Positions 1 to 8,362 of a stretch of 33,583 bases of DNA are shown piece after piece; positions within the stretch are counted from its first letter, which is position 1; each line of letters opens with the position of its first letter. Where the stretch lies: assembly GCA_027484835.1 (NCBI GenBank), contig JAIXSF010000423.1:1-33583 (forward strand), given 5' to 3'. The DNA comes from Rhizobiaceae bacterium (lineage in GTDB: Bacteria; Pseudomonadota; Alphaproteobacteria; Rhizobiales; Rhizobiaceae). Under the pieces are notes generated by a model. That model saw only the letters and a program-made list of their open reading frames with translations, was not told where the DNA came from and did no database searches. The position numbers were made by a program, and so were the translations under genes.

Positions 1-370
1 AGGCGACGTTCTCGTAGATCGACTTCGGGAACGGGTTCGGCTTCTGGAAGACCATGCCGACCTTGGCGCGCAGCTGCACGGGGTCAACCTTGGTGTCATA
101 GATGTTTTCGGCATCGATGAGGATGTTGCCCTCGACACGGCAGCTCGCGATCGTGTCGTTCATGCGGTTGATGCAGCGCAGGAAGGTCGACTTGCCGCAG
201 CCCGACGGGCCAATGAAGGCGGTGACGGAACGGGGACGAATGTCGATGTCGACATCTTTCAGGGCATGCTTGTCACCGTAGAATACCTGCACGTTGCGGG
301 CGGTGATCTTGGCTTCAGTCATTGTCGGGGCTTTCGTCGTGGTCATCTTAGTCGCGAGATTGTTCATCAT
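1..370 (-). CDS. pstB: Phosphate import ATP-binding protein PstB (partial, C-terminal part off the left edge)
   Basis: Only the first ~123 codons are present; the gene runs off the left edge. PstB is the cytoplasmic ATPase of the high-affinity phosphate ABC importer PstSCAB. Reading leftward from 370, the translation begins MMNNLATK and continues with an ABC N-terminal region, [19 protein letters not shown]. The Walker A motif GPSGCGKST and the PstB-typical segment [10 protein letters not shown] follow, and then the Q-loop region [17 protein letters not shown] at the edge. Starts at 370 or 367 (two consecutive ATGs) are equally possible. A later ATG at 322 ([10 protein letters not shown]) would also give a complete ABC domain. 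It lies 11 bases downstream of the pstA stop, so it is the distal gene of the pst operon; phoU and phoB would be expected beyond the edge in rhizobia (inference). Confidence 0.95.
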   Translation of the reverse strand, partial: MMNNLATKMTTTKAPTMTEAKITARNVQVFYGDKHALKDVDIDIRPRSVTAFIGPSGCGKSTFLRCINRMNDTIASCRVEGNILIDAENIYDTKVDPVQLRAKVGMVFQKPNPFPKSIYENVA

Positions 371-381
371 CAGAGAGCTCC

Positions 382-1734
382 TTACCAGCGACGCTCGAAG
401 CGGCGGCGAAGAATGATTGCGATCAGGTTCATCAGGATCAGGAACACCAGGAGCACGATGATGGCGCCGGATGCGCGTTCGACGAAGGCCGGGTCACCGC
501 GCTGGGTCCAGTTGTAGACCTGAACCGGCAGAGCAGACGCCGGCTGGAAGAAGCCATCCGGCGGACCGGCCGGGTATTCCTTGACGAAGGCGACCATGCC
601 GATCAGCAGCAGCGGAGCCGTTTCGCCAAGCGCACGGGCGAGGCCGATGATGGCGCCGGTCAGGATGCCGGGCATGGCAAGCGGCAGCACGTGGTGGAAG
701 ATCGACTGCATCTTCGAGGCGCCGACACCGAGGGCCGCGTCGCGGATCGAAGGCGGGACCGCCTTCAGCGCCGAACGGGTCGCGATGATGATCGTTGGCA
801 GCGTCATCAGCGTCAGCACCAGACCACCCACAATCGGAGCCGATTGCGGCAAGCCGACGAAGTTGATGAGGACTGCAAGCCCGAGGATACCGAAGACGAT
901 CGAGGGCACGGCCGCGAGATTGGCGATGTTCACCTCGATCAGGTCCGTGAACCAGTTCTGCGGGGCGAACTCCTCGAGATAAATCGATGCGGCGACGCCG
1001 AGCGGCAGCGCAAGCACGAGAACGATCATCATCATGTAGACCGAACCGATGATGGCGACTCCGAGGCCTGCCGCTTCCGGGCGGGTGTCCGAAGCATCTG
1101 CCTGGGTGAAGAAGCCCCAGTTGAACTTCGTAACGAGGATCCCGGCTTCCTTGAGCTTGTCCGCCAGAACCAGCTGCTCGGGCGAGACGTTCCGGTCGAG
1201 AGCGGCACTCTCCATCGTCACGCGGCCCTTGTAGTAACCGTCAATACGGCCCCCGGCGAGGAAGTCGAAGGGATAGGTCTGGCCGATGACGGAGGGATCG
1301 GCGATTACGAAGCGGCGCAGATCGGCGGCCGCTTCCTTGGAGATCAACTCCGCGGCGGCCTTCGGGGTCAGACCCTCGGCAACCAGACCCTTTTCTTCCA
1401 GCGCCTTGGCCACGGCCTGCTCGATCAGCGGCGCGTAGGCGAAGGTCGTGACCTTGGCGATATCGGCCGGATCACGATTGCCGGCCTTGTCGAGCTTGGC
1501 GGGGTCGAGGAATACGTTCAGCGTGATGTAGGTCTGCTGAAACGATGTCATGCCGTTCGACAGGATCGACAGGAGCAGTCCGAAGAGCGCGACGATACCG
1601 AAGGTCACGGCGGCCTTGCCCCAGAGGCGGAAGCGGGCTTCGGCACTGTTGCGGCGACGGGTGCGCTCGTCGACCGTCAGGATGGACTTCTTCTCGACGG
1701 GCATGGGAGCTCCGATGGCGGTGAGATCGGTCAT
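382..1734 (-). CDS. pstA: Phosphate ABC transporter permease PstA
   Basis: A 450-residue inner-membrane permease of the PstSCAB phosphate importer. A cytoplasmic N-terminus precedes one membrane segment (about residues 40-60). A ~160-residue soluble insertion follows, and then the BPD-type permease domain from about 225 to the C-terminus. The EAA loop that contacts PstB is visible at about 332-362 ([20 protein letters not shown]). The protein is much longer than enterobacterial PstA (~296 aa); the extended form with a soluble N-terminal insertion is what I recall as normal for Rhizobiales. Its ATG overlaps the pstC stop by four bases (ATGA), indicating translational coupling with pstC. A short basic tail (LRRRFERRW) ends the protein. 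Confidence 0.95.
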   Translation of the reverse strand: MTDLTAIGAPMPVEKKSILTVDERTRRRNSAEARFRLWGKAAVTFGIVALFGLLLSILSNGMTSFQQTYITLNVFLDPAKLDKAGNRDPADIAKVTTFAYAPLIEQAVAKALEEKGLVAEGLTPKAAAELISKEAAADLRRFVIADPSVIGQTYPFDFLAGGRIDGYYKGRVTMESAALDRNVSPEQLVLADKLKEAGILVTKFNWGFFTQADASDTRPEAAGLGVAIIGSVYMMMIVLVLALPLGVAASIYLEEFAPQNWFTDLIEVNIANLAAVPSIVFGILGLAVLINFVGLPQSAPIVGGLVLTLMTLPTIIIATRSALKAVPPSIRDAALGVGASKMQSIFHHVLPLAMPGILTGAIIGLARALGETAPLLLIGMVAFVKEYPAGPPDGFFQPASALPVQVYNWTQRGDPAFVERASGAIIVLLVFLILMNLIAIILRRRFERRW

Positions 1735-3203
1735 TCGTACTGCTCCCGGTACTTGCGGACGATGTAGAGGGCCACGACGTTGAGGCCGAGCGTAATGACG
1801 AAGAGGGTGAGGCCGAGCGCGAAGGCAACCAGGGTTTCCGGGCTCTTGAACTCGGTGTCGCCGGTCAGCTGGCTGACGATCTTGACCGTTACGGTGGTCA
1901 TGGCCTCGAAGGGATTGATGTCCAGCTTTGCAGCCGCACCGGCGCCGAGGACCACGATCATGGTTTCCCCGATGGCACGGCTGGCGGCCAGTAGGATTGC
2001 GCCGACGATACCCGGAAGAGCGGCCGGCAGGACAACCTGCTTGATGGTCTCCGACTGGGTCGAACCAAGGGCATAGGAACCGTCGCGCAGTGACTGCGGC
2101 ACGGCATTGATGATGTCATCCGACAGCGACGAGACGAAGGGGATGATCATCACGCCCATGACGAGGCCTGCGGTCAGCACCGAGGACGACGAACTGCCGA
2201 GCCCGAGCGGCTGGGCGAAGTAGTCGCGCAGGAAGGGACCGACGGTGACCAGGGCAAACAGACCATAGACGATGGTCGGGATGCCGGCGAGGACCTCGAT
2301 GGCCGGCTTGACGATGCTGCGTGTCTTCGGACCGGCATATTCCGACAGAAAGACCGCGATCATCAGGCCGATCGGAACCGCGACCAGCAGGGAGATGATG
2401 GAGACATAGAAGGTGCCCCAGAGCAGCGGCAGAATGCCGAGATCCGACCCGCCGCGGAACTGCGGGTTCCAGACGGTCGAGAAGAAGAACTCGCTTGCCG
2501 GATAGAGCGTGAAGAAGACGTAGGTTTCGAAAACCAGGGAGCCGATGATGCCGACGGTCGTCAGAATGGCGACGAGCGAGGACAGCAGAAGCATGGTCTT
2601 GACGAAGCTTTCGCTCAGATTGCGAGCCCGCAGATCTGGGTTGATCCGGACATAGGCGAAAGGCAGGGCCGCAATGGCGAGCGCGAGGACGGCGATCGTC
2701 ATCAGCAGGTGGCCGAAATCGGAATCCTCGCGGTAGGTCTTTGCCGCCTCGAAGACTTCGGTCGGGACTTCAGAGCCGAGCGCCACGCCGGTCTCGGCCA
2801 GCCGCTCGCGAATGTTGGTTGCGTCGAGTGCGGTCACGTTGACGTCGGCACCGGCCTCGGCGGCACGCGCTTCGACGGCCTTCAGACCATCGGCGATGCG
2901 GCGCACATCGGCCATGACGAGGCTCTTGGCGCCTCCTTCAGGCACAACGCTGTCGGGGATCATGCCGATCACCCGCGTCTCAATCACGGCCGGCTGCACG
3001 AGGAGCCAAAGGGCCAGCAAAATGAGCGCGGGAACCGCTGTGACCAGGGCAAGGATCTGGCCGTAGTAACCGGGGAGAGAATGAAGTTTCTTGCCGCTCG
3101 AAGCGGAAAGAGAAAGAGCCTGCCGTCGGCCGAGTACAAAGCCGAGTGCCGCAAGCACCAGAATACAAAGAATGATTATGCTCGCGTCCATGTTACCCGC
3201 CAT
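1731..3203 (-). CDS. pstC: Phosphate ABC transporter permease PstC
   Basis: A 490-residue permease partner of PstA. Two membrane segments near the N-terminus (about 8-25 and 47-68) precede a soluble region of roughly 100 residues. A further membrane segment follows, and then the C-terminal BPD transporter domain. The EAA-like loop is at about 370-398 (SYALGSTQSETIKQVVLP). Like PstA here it is longer than the E. coli protein, which fits the rhizobial form. The start is uncertain: ATG at 3203 has GGGAT only two to three bases upstream, whereas ATG at 3191 (MDASIIIL) has GGCGGG upstream. A 12-bp perfect hairpin (3220-3248) separates it from pstS, so pstC is probably translated from a less abundant message than pstS (inference). 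Confidence 0.94.
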   Translation of the reverse strand: MAGNMDASIIILCILVLAALGFVLGRRQALSLSASSGKKLHSLPGYYGQILALVTAVPALILLALWLLVQPAVIETRVIGMIPDSVVPEGGAKSLVMADVRRIADGLKAVEARAAEAGADVNVTALDATNIRERLAETGVALGSEVPTEVFEAAKTYREDSDFGHLLMTIAVLALAIAALPFAYVRINPDLRARNLSESFVKTMLLLSSLVAILTTVGIIGSLVFETYVFFTLYPASEFFFSTVWNPQFRGGSDLGILPLLWGTFYVSIISLLVAVPIGLMIAVFLSEYAGPKTRSIVKPAIEVLAGIPTIVYGLFALVTVGPFLRDYFAQPLGLGSSSSSVLTAGLVMGVMIIPFVSSLSDDIINAVPQSLRDGSYALGSTQSETIKQVVLPAALPGIVGAILLAASRAIGETMIVVLGAGAAAKLDINPFEAMTTVTVKIVSQLTGDTEFKSPETLVAFALGLTLFVITLGLNVVALYIVRKYREQYE

Positions 3204-3219
3204 ATCCCAAGCAGATGAA

Positions 3220-3248
3220 AGCCGGCGGCATCTGGGATGCCGCCGGCT
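3220..3248 (-). promoter_or_regulatory. Perfect 12-bp stem-loop between pstS and pstC
   Basis: Bases 3220-3231 pair perfectly with 3237-3248 around a five-base loop (CTGGG on the + strand); the arms are AGCCGGCGGCAT and its complement. The hairpin lies 12 bases after the pstS stop and before the pstC start. On the transcribed strand it is followed by only three T residues, so it is a poor intrinsic terminator. It is better read as a 3' stabilising or partly attenuating structure protecting the pstS message. Confidence 0.75.
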
Positions 3249-3259
3249 GCTTTGTCAGA

Positions 3260-4300
3260 TTAGTTCAGCGGTGCCATCGGCGTGCGTGCCTTGACGGCAG
3301 CCTGCGTCTTGGCCAGTTCCGGGTCGGAAACGAGGCCGTAGGCTGCGAGCGGGCCGTTCGGGCCAGCGATGTCGTCCGAGACGAAGAACTCGATGTATTC
3401 CTGGAGACCCGGGATGACGTCGAGGTGAGCGTTCTTGACGTAGAAGTACAGCGGACGCGAAACCGGGTACTCGCCCTTGGCGATGGTTTCGACCGACGGT
3501 ACGACGCCGCCCATGGTGGCTACGCGCAGCTTGTCGGTGTTGTTCTGGTAGAAGGATAGACCGAAGACGCCGATGCCGTTCTTGTTGGCGTCAACGCGAG
3601 CGAGCGTTTCGGTGTAGTCGCCGTCGATGTCAACGGAAACGCCGTCGGTGCGGAGCGCCATGCAGCCCTTCTTCGCAGCGTCCTTGTCGCCGTTGTTGGC
3701 GGTCAGGAGCGCTTCGTGGGTGCCGTTTTCTTCGCAGCCAGCTTCGATGACCTTGGTATCGAAGACTTCGCGGGTGCCGTGCTTGGTGCCCGGGATGAAA
3801 GCGAGGATCGGCTGAGCCGGCAGCTCGGCGCGGATCTCGTTCCAGTTCTTGTAAGGGTTGTCGACCAGCTGGCCATCCTTGACGACCTTGGCTGCGAGAG
3901 CGGCATGCCAGTCAGCCGGGGTGAAGGCATATTCCGGACCGTTGATGTCGGACGCGAAAACGATGCCGTCATAGCCGATGCGGACTTCCTGGATGTCGGT
4001 CACGCCATTGGTCTTGCAGAGCTCGATGTCGGACTTGGAGATACGCGACGAGGAGTTGGCGATGTCGATGGTGTTTTCGCCCACGCCTTCGCAGAGCTTC
4101 TTACGGCCGGCGCCAGAGCCACCGGATTCAACAACCGGGGTGGCGAAGTCGGTGTTCTCGCCGAAAGCTTCGGCAACGATCGAGGCATACGGCAGGACGG
4201 TGGACGAACCAGCGATCTGGATCTGGTCGCGGGCAACGGCAGCGCCGGCGAAGGCCACAGTGGCCGCCAAGGCAGCTACGGAAATTTTCAGAACGTTCAT
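3260..4300 (-). CDS. pstS: Phosphate ABC transporter substrate-binding protein PstS
   Basis: A 346-residue periplasmic phosphate receptor. The signal peptide is residues 1-23, with cleavage predicted after AVA before RDQIQIAG. Phosphate-binding segments typical of PstS are visible: AGSSTVLPYA (about 30-39), ESGGSGAGRKKL (about 58-69) and IDIANSSSRI (about 78-87). The start is supported by GGGAGAA seven bases upstream of the ATG. This is the first gene behind the Pho box at 4399-4427, and it is separated from pstC by a stable hairpin, the usual arrangement for a binding protein needed in excess. Length and domain layout are normal for the PstS/PhoX-like family. Confidence 0.96.
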   Translation of the reverse strand: MNVLKISVAALAATVAFAGAAVARDQIQIAGSSTVLPYASIVAEAFGENTDFATPVVESGGSGAGRKKLCEGVGENTIDIANSSSRISKSDIELCKTNGVTDIQEVRIGYDGIVFASDINGPEYAFTPADWHAALAAKVVKDGQLVDNPYKNWNEIRAELPAQPILAFIPGTKHGTREVFDTKVIEAGCEENGTHEALLTANNGDKDAAKKGCMALRTDGVSVDIDGDYTETLARVDANKNGIGVFGLSFYQNNTDKLRVATMGGVVPSVETIAKGEYPVSRPLYFYVKNAHLDVIPGLQEYIEFFVSDDIAGPNGPLAAYGLVSDPELAKTQAAVKARTPMAPLN

Positions 4301-4398
4301 GATCTTCTCCCAGGATGGGCTTGTGTGTCTTTGCGGCCGTTGCGGCGTCTGCTCAGCAGCGGCGACTGCGTTCTTAGCGGCTCTTGCCCCACGCTTTT

Positions 4399-4427
4399 AT
4401 GTCAGTTCCGTGAAACATTTGTGACAA
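4399..4427 (-). promoter_or_regulatory. Pho box (PhoB operator), three 7-bp repeats at 11-bp spacing
   Basis: Read on the minus strand there are three copies related to the PhoB half-site CTGTCAT: TTGTCAC (4421-4427), GTTTCAC (4410-4416) and CTGACAT (4399-4405). Each is separated by four bases, giving exact 11-bp periodicity. The array lies 99 bases upstream of the pstS ATG, in the gap between phoR and pstS, and so controls pstSCAB under phosphate starvation. The spacing is the hallmark of PhoB binding; the first two copies are degenerate. Confidence 0.85.
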
Positions 4428-4488
4428 TAAAAATTTTGTAATTTCAATACGATGAAATCTCTGATCACTGCCAGATCATAGAATTATG

Positions 4489-5745
4489 TCAGAAGCGGAC
4501 GGTAAAGACGCTTCCCGCGCCCAGATCCGACTTCACGATCAGACGCGCGCGGTGGCGGGTGAGGATGTGCTTGACGATTGCAAGGCCAAGACCGGTCCCC
4601 TTTTTGGAGCGGCTGTCCTCGACATTGACGCGGTAGAACCGCTCGGTGAGGCGCGGCACATGCTCCGCCGGAATCCCCGGGCCATGGTCCCGAACGCTGA
4701 CTTCCGTCGCACCGCCAGCATCCCGGCGAAGCACGACATCGACCACCTTGCCGTCCTGGCCATATTTGCAGGCATTCTCGATCAGGTTTTCGAACACCTG
4801 CACCAATTCGTCGCGCTCTCCCATGACCTCGACCTTGTCGTCCGGAAGATCGAGCCGGATCTCCACGCCGAGGTCGGCGGCCAGCGGCGTCAGGCTGTCT
4901 CGGACATGGCCGAGGATCGGTGCCAGCTCGACCTTCTGGTCCGGCGGCAGGTGGGCCTTCAACTCGAGCCTGGACAGCGAAAGCAGATCATCGACCAGAC
5001 GGCTCATGCGATTGGCCTGATCGAGCATGATGGCCAGGAAGCGATCCTTTGCCTTGGCGTCGTCGCGCGCCGGGCCCTGCATGGTCTCGATGAAGCCACG
5101 CAGCGAGGCAAGCGGCGTGCGCAACTCGTGGCTGGCATTGGCGACGAAATCGCTGCGCATCCGGTCGAGACGGCGCAGCTCCGATATGTCGCGGAAAGAG
5201 AGAAGGAAGTAGGTCGCGCCGCGAATGCCCTGCGGATCGACCGGCGCAACACGGACGATATAGACCCGTTCGGAGGGCAAGCGCTCGGAGTGTTCGATCT
5301 GGTTCGGAGCGCCGGTCTCGATGGTCTCGCGGATCATGTCGAGGATGCCGGGCGAGCGCCAGCGTGTCGAGACGTGGAGGCCGGCCGCGAAGGCACCGAA
5401 CACCGCCTCGGCCGCACCATTCTGATCGATGAGTTCGGCTTCGGCATTGAGGACGAAGATCGGCATGTCGAGCGCGTCGAGCGAAGCGAGGATGAGAGGC
5501 AGAGGATCGGCAGGCGGGCCAGGAAGCTCCAAGGGCGGCGCAGCGGCTGCCTGCTCTTCTTCTGCCGGCAGTTGACGAAAGACGACCATCAGGAACAGGA
5601 GGACAAAGAGAATGACGGCATAGCCGGTCGCGGCACCCGTCGCCCAGGCGGAAATGGCCAGCACGGCGGCCGCAAGGATATAAACCCAAGCTGCGAGAAC
5701 CCGCCTCAAATCGTTGCGCCAACCATCGCTCTTATCATCACTCAT
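4489..5745 (-). CDS. phoR: Phosphate regulon sensor histidine kinase PhoR
   Basis: A 418-residue kinase that phosphorylates PhoB when phosphate is scarce. Two adjacent membrane segments (about residues 18-57) have almost no periplasmic loop, as in other PhoR proteins that sense through the Pst complex rather than directly. A proline-rich linker and a PAS domain (about 85-190) follow. Next come the HisKA box ASHELRTPL (His about 206), the N box NLIENACKYG, and the G boxes RDHGPGIP and GTGLGLAIVKH. The start was placed at MSDDKSD; an in-frame ATG at 5766 would add seven residues, and neither has a strong Shine-Dalgarno sequence. It is upstream of pstS on the same strand with a 188-base gap holding the Pho box, so it may have its own promoter. 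Confidence 0.93.
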   Translation of the reverse strand: MSDDKSDGWRNDLRRVLAAWVYILAAAVLAISAWATGAATGYAVILFVLLFLMVVFRQLPAEEEQAAAAPPLELPGPPADPLPLILASLDALDMPIFVLNAEAELIDQNGAAEAVFGAFAAGLHVSTRWRSPGILDMIRETIETGAPNQIEHSERLPSERVYIVRVAPVDPQGIRGATYFLLSFRDISELRRLDRMRSDFVANASHELRTPLASLRGFIETMQGPARDDAKAKDRFLAIMLDQANRMSRLVDDLLSLSRLELKAHLPPDQKVELAPILGHVRDSLTPLAADLGVEIRLDLPDDKVEVMGERDELVQVFENLIENACKYGQDGKVVDVVLRRDAGGATEVSVRDHGPGIPAEHVPRLTERFYRVNVEDSRSKKGTGLGLAIVKHILTRHRARLIVKSDLGAGSVFTVRF

Positions 5746-5948
5746 TGCGTGTTGCGCACTCCGCATCGCCGTCCGTCATGCCTGATAGCCTTGATTCATG
5801 ACAGAAGTTACACCGCTCTGCCATTGTTCACCCCGGCTTATCCCCCGCGCGCATCAGCGCCTCGCATCAGACGAGACGCTTGAACTTCATTTCGGCTTGG
5901 TCTCAAGTAGACGAACCGAAACAAGAAGCGAGCAGGCAGGGAGAGAGC

Positions 5949-6830
5949 ATGGACGGACAAACCGAGAGCCGGGCAGTCACATTGACCATCGGCGGCCAGC
6001 CACGGGTCTTCGACATCGATCTGCCGGATCTGCCTGATTGGATCGAAGACCAGGCGCTGAAATCCGGGGGTTTTCCCTACGACAAGAAGCTGTCGCAGAA
6101 AGACTATGAAACGGAGCTGACAGATCTGCAGATCGAGTTAGTGAAAGTTCAGTTCTGGATGCAGAAGACTGGTGAGCGGGTTATCGCCGTATTCGAGGGC
6201 CGAGATGCGGCGGGCAAGGGCGGCGCCATCCAGGCAACGCTTTCCTACATGAACCCGCGCTCGGCCCGTGTCGTCGCTCTCACAAAACCGACGGAAACAG
6301 AGCGCGGGCAGTGGTATTTCCAGCGCTATATCTCGCATTTCCCGACGGCTGGCGAATTCGTGCTGTTTGACCGCTCCTGGTACAACCGTGCCGGCGTGGA
6401 ACCGGTCATGGGCTTCTGTACGCCTTACCAGTACGAGAGCTTCCTGGAGCAGGTCCCGCGCTTCGAGAAGTTGATCGAGCGCGAAGGCATCCGCTTCTTC
6501 AAGTTCTGGCTGGATACGGGGCGGGAGATGCAGCTCAAGCGGTTTCACGACCGGCGGCACGATCCGCTGAAGTGCTGGAAGCTGTCACCGATGGACATTG
6601 CCGCCCTCGACAAGTGGGACGACTACACTGCCAAGCGCGACCGCATGCTGAAGGAAACGCATAGCGAGCGGGCGCCTTGGACTGTCCTGCATGCCAATGA
6701 CAAGCGGCGCGCCCGACTGAACCTCATTCGGCACATGCTGCATTCGCTCGATTACGAGGGCAAGGATCCCGCCAAGATCGGCAAACTGGACAAGAAGATC
6801 ATCGGTAGCGGGCCGAAGTTTCTCGACTGA
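5949..6830 (+). CDS. ppk2: Polyphosphate kinase 2 (class I PPK2)
   Basis: A 293-residue enzyme transferring phosphate between polyphosphate and nucleoside diphosphates. Walker A is GRDAAGKGG (84-92). The Walker B/lid region [17 protein letters not shown] begins near residue 140, and the lid arginines and [14 protein letters not shown] motif near 217 are family hallmarks. The start is set by a strong GGGAGAGAG just upstream of ATG 5949; reading further upstream would rely on a TTG at 5880 without a ribosome site. It is divergent from phoR. Its position beside the phosphate uptake operon suggests a role in storing or recovering phosphate as polyphosphate (inference from context). A single PPK2 domain of normal length is present. 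Confidence 0.94.
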   Translation: MDGQTESRAVTLTIGGQPRVFDIDLPDLPDWIEDQALKSGGFPYDKKLSQKDYETELTDLQIELVKVQFWMQKTGERVIAVFEGRDAAGKGGAIQATLSYMNPRSARVVALTKPTETERGQWYFQRYISHFPTAGEFVLFDRSWYNRAGVEPVMGFCTPYQYESFLEQVPRFEKLIEREGIRFFKFWLDTGREMQLKRFHDRRHDPLKCWKLSPMDIAALDKWDDYTAKRDRMLKETHSERAPWTVLHANDKRRARLNLIRHMLHSLDYEGKDPAKIGKLDKKIIGSGPKFLD

Positions 6831-6872
6831 CATGTCGAACGCAGACGCGGGCGGCAGCTGTGCCGTCCACGG

Positions 6873-8096
6873 TCACTCTCCAGGCAGGACCCGGATGGCG
6901 TAGAGATTGACACCGCGTCCGCCACCGGCGAGGTCCGCGTTGATCAGCAGACGCCCCGGTGTCGAGGGTGCCATACCGCTGTCGAAGGAAACCCGGAACA
7001 GCGCATCCAGCTTCTGCGGGTTGACGGTGAAGCGGTGACGCGGGCAGTCGCCCATGCGCGGGAAGTCGCATTCGACCGAAATCTGCACCGGCTTGTCGTC
7101 CGCCGATTGAACGGTGAGCGCGATGGTCGAGGTGCGTCCTGCCAACTCACGCAGCACTTCCGTCGGAACGGTCACCTCGATGGCGCCTGCCGCATCGCGG
7201 CTGCGCGAGGTGATCTGAGCAGCGCTGCCATCACTTGCCGTGACGATATCGACCAGAGCGTTGGCGCGCGGGCGCAATGCCGAGACCTGCTGCGGCTCGA
7301 AGACTTCGATCCAGTCATCGGAGAAACCTCCCCGGGCATCGATGGCCTGGGGGCCGACCGGTGCCTGTGGCTGGGCCGGCTCGGGCGTTCCGGAAAAATC
7401 CTCGGATTCGACCCGCGGCGGCGGATTGGGCACGGACGTGTCGCGCTCGGCGTCCGAGAGCAGCAGGCCGGAGGAATAGACCCACCATGCTCCGATGCCG
7501 AGTGTTGCGAGAAAGATCGACCAGATCAGCAGGCGGGCAATGAGACCGCGGTTGCGGCGCGGCGCCTTCAGCGGACGCTCCGAACGCATGTCGGGCATCG
7601 GGCCTTCATCATCGGCATGCGCGTCAGGCGAAATCCTGGGGGCCGCGTCGACCTGATCGTCGGCCGCAAAAGACGGTTCGCGCGGCCCGGCTTGCGGATA
7701 GGCTCGCGCTTCGGCAGCGGTGAAGCCCGGCTCGACCCGGCCGGCCGGCCGGTCCGCAGGTGCGGTCGCGGCTTGCGCCGGTGCTGGTCCCGCAGAGGTC
7801 GGCCGCGCTTGCGGCGCCACGCGGGGCTCGGGCTGTGGGGCGGGGCGTTCTGGCTGCGGCGAAGGAGGCTCGGGTCGCACTTCGATGCGGGCGCGCTCTT
7901 CTTGCTCGATTGCGTGGATCAGGGCTTCAAGACGTCGGCGCTGGTAGTTGATCGCTTCCGGATCATCGATATTCTGCTTGCTGAGGCCCGTCTCCAGCGC
8001 CTGCCGTGCAGACTGATAAACTCGGGCGCGCGCCTCCGCGTTTCCGCGGTCGGAGCGCTCCAAGGCGTTTCTGATGGCCGTTTCCAATCCGCTCAT
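6873..8096 (-). CDS. Conserved hypothetical protein with one membrane segment
   Basis: A 407-residue protein I cannot assign to a named family. The N-terminus (about 1-70) is charged and helical (MSGLETAIRNALERSDRG...). It is followed by a long proline/alanine-rich disordered stretch, a basic cluster KAPRRNRGL, and one membrane segment (about 190-213, LLIWSIFLATLGIGAWWVYSSGL). A second linker leads to a ~150-residue C-terminal domain, which would be periplasmic by the positive-inside rule. It contains two cysteines (CDFPRMGDCPRHRF), a possible disulfide pair. The start at 8096 has AAGGAG 11 bases upstream; an ATG at 8132 is possible. It converges with ppk2, leaving 42 bases between the stops. 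The bitopic layout resembles proteins that link cytoplasm and cell envelope, but no function is claimed. Confidence 0.82.
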   Translation of the reverse strand: MSGLETAIRNALERSDRGNAEARARVYQSARQALETGLSKQNIDDPEAINYQRRRLEALIHAIEQEERARIEVRPEPPSPQPERPAPQPEPRVAPQARPTSAGPAPAQAATAPADRPAGRVEPGFTAAEARAYPQAGPREPSFAADDQVDAAPRISPDAHADDEGPMPDMRSERPLKAPRRNRGLIARLLIWSIFLATLGIGAWWVYSSGLLLSDAERDTSVPNPPPRVESEDFSGTPEPAQPQAPVGPQAIDARGGFSDDWIEVFEPQQVSALRPRANALVDIVTASDGSAAQITSRSRDAAGAIEVTVPTEVLRELAGRTSTIALTVQSADDKPVQISVECDFPRMGDCPRHRFTVNPQKLDALFRVSFDSGMAPSTPGRLLINADLAGGGRGVNLYAIRVLPGE

Positions 8097-8321
8097 TGGC
8101 CGCCATACTCCTTCGGGGGTCGCCCCAGCCACATCGCAATTATCGTTTCGATTCGGTAAACGCTCGATTTTTCCAGCACAAGCCCGGAAAACCCGTATGG
8201 AGCCGAATAAACACAGGAATGAGGCCGGATGGTCCGGCTACCAGAGGGTTTGATGAAACAGAATGCCGTCCGCCCTCTTCCCTATACGGAGCGGCTTTCC
8301 TCGACGGCGGCGATCTGCTAT

Positions 8322-8343
8322 TTGACGTTTGCGTAAACGTAAA
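8322..8343. promoter_or_regulatory. Overlapping palindromic operator candidates upstream of the nitronate monooxygenase gene
   Basis: TTGACGTTTGCGTAAA (8322-8337) matches the fadD-upstream palindrome at 11349-11364 in 14 of 16 positions. A second, overlapping near-palindrome TTTGCGTAAACGTAAA lies at 8328-8343. They sit 19-41 bases before the ATG at 8363, where a repressor would block transcription. The pattern resembles MerR-family LiuR-type operators for acyl-CoA or branched-chain catabolism (recalled, not searched). Confidence 0.5.
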
Positions 8344-8362
8344 CTTCATGGGAGGTGAAGTG

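Noticed and set aside
5798-5804. Pho half-site ATGACAG upstream of phoR and ppk2
   Set aside because: Only one unit is good; the positions 11 bases on either side do not match, so it falls short of a Pho box.
4486-5883. 465-codon plus-strand open frame antisense to phoR
   Set aside because: It is a shadow of phoR in GC-rich DNA: it has no ribosome site, no domain, and the minus-strand frame has full kinase motifs.
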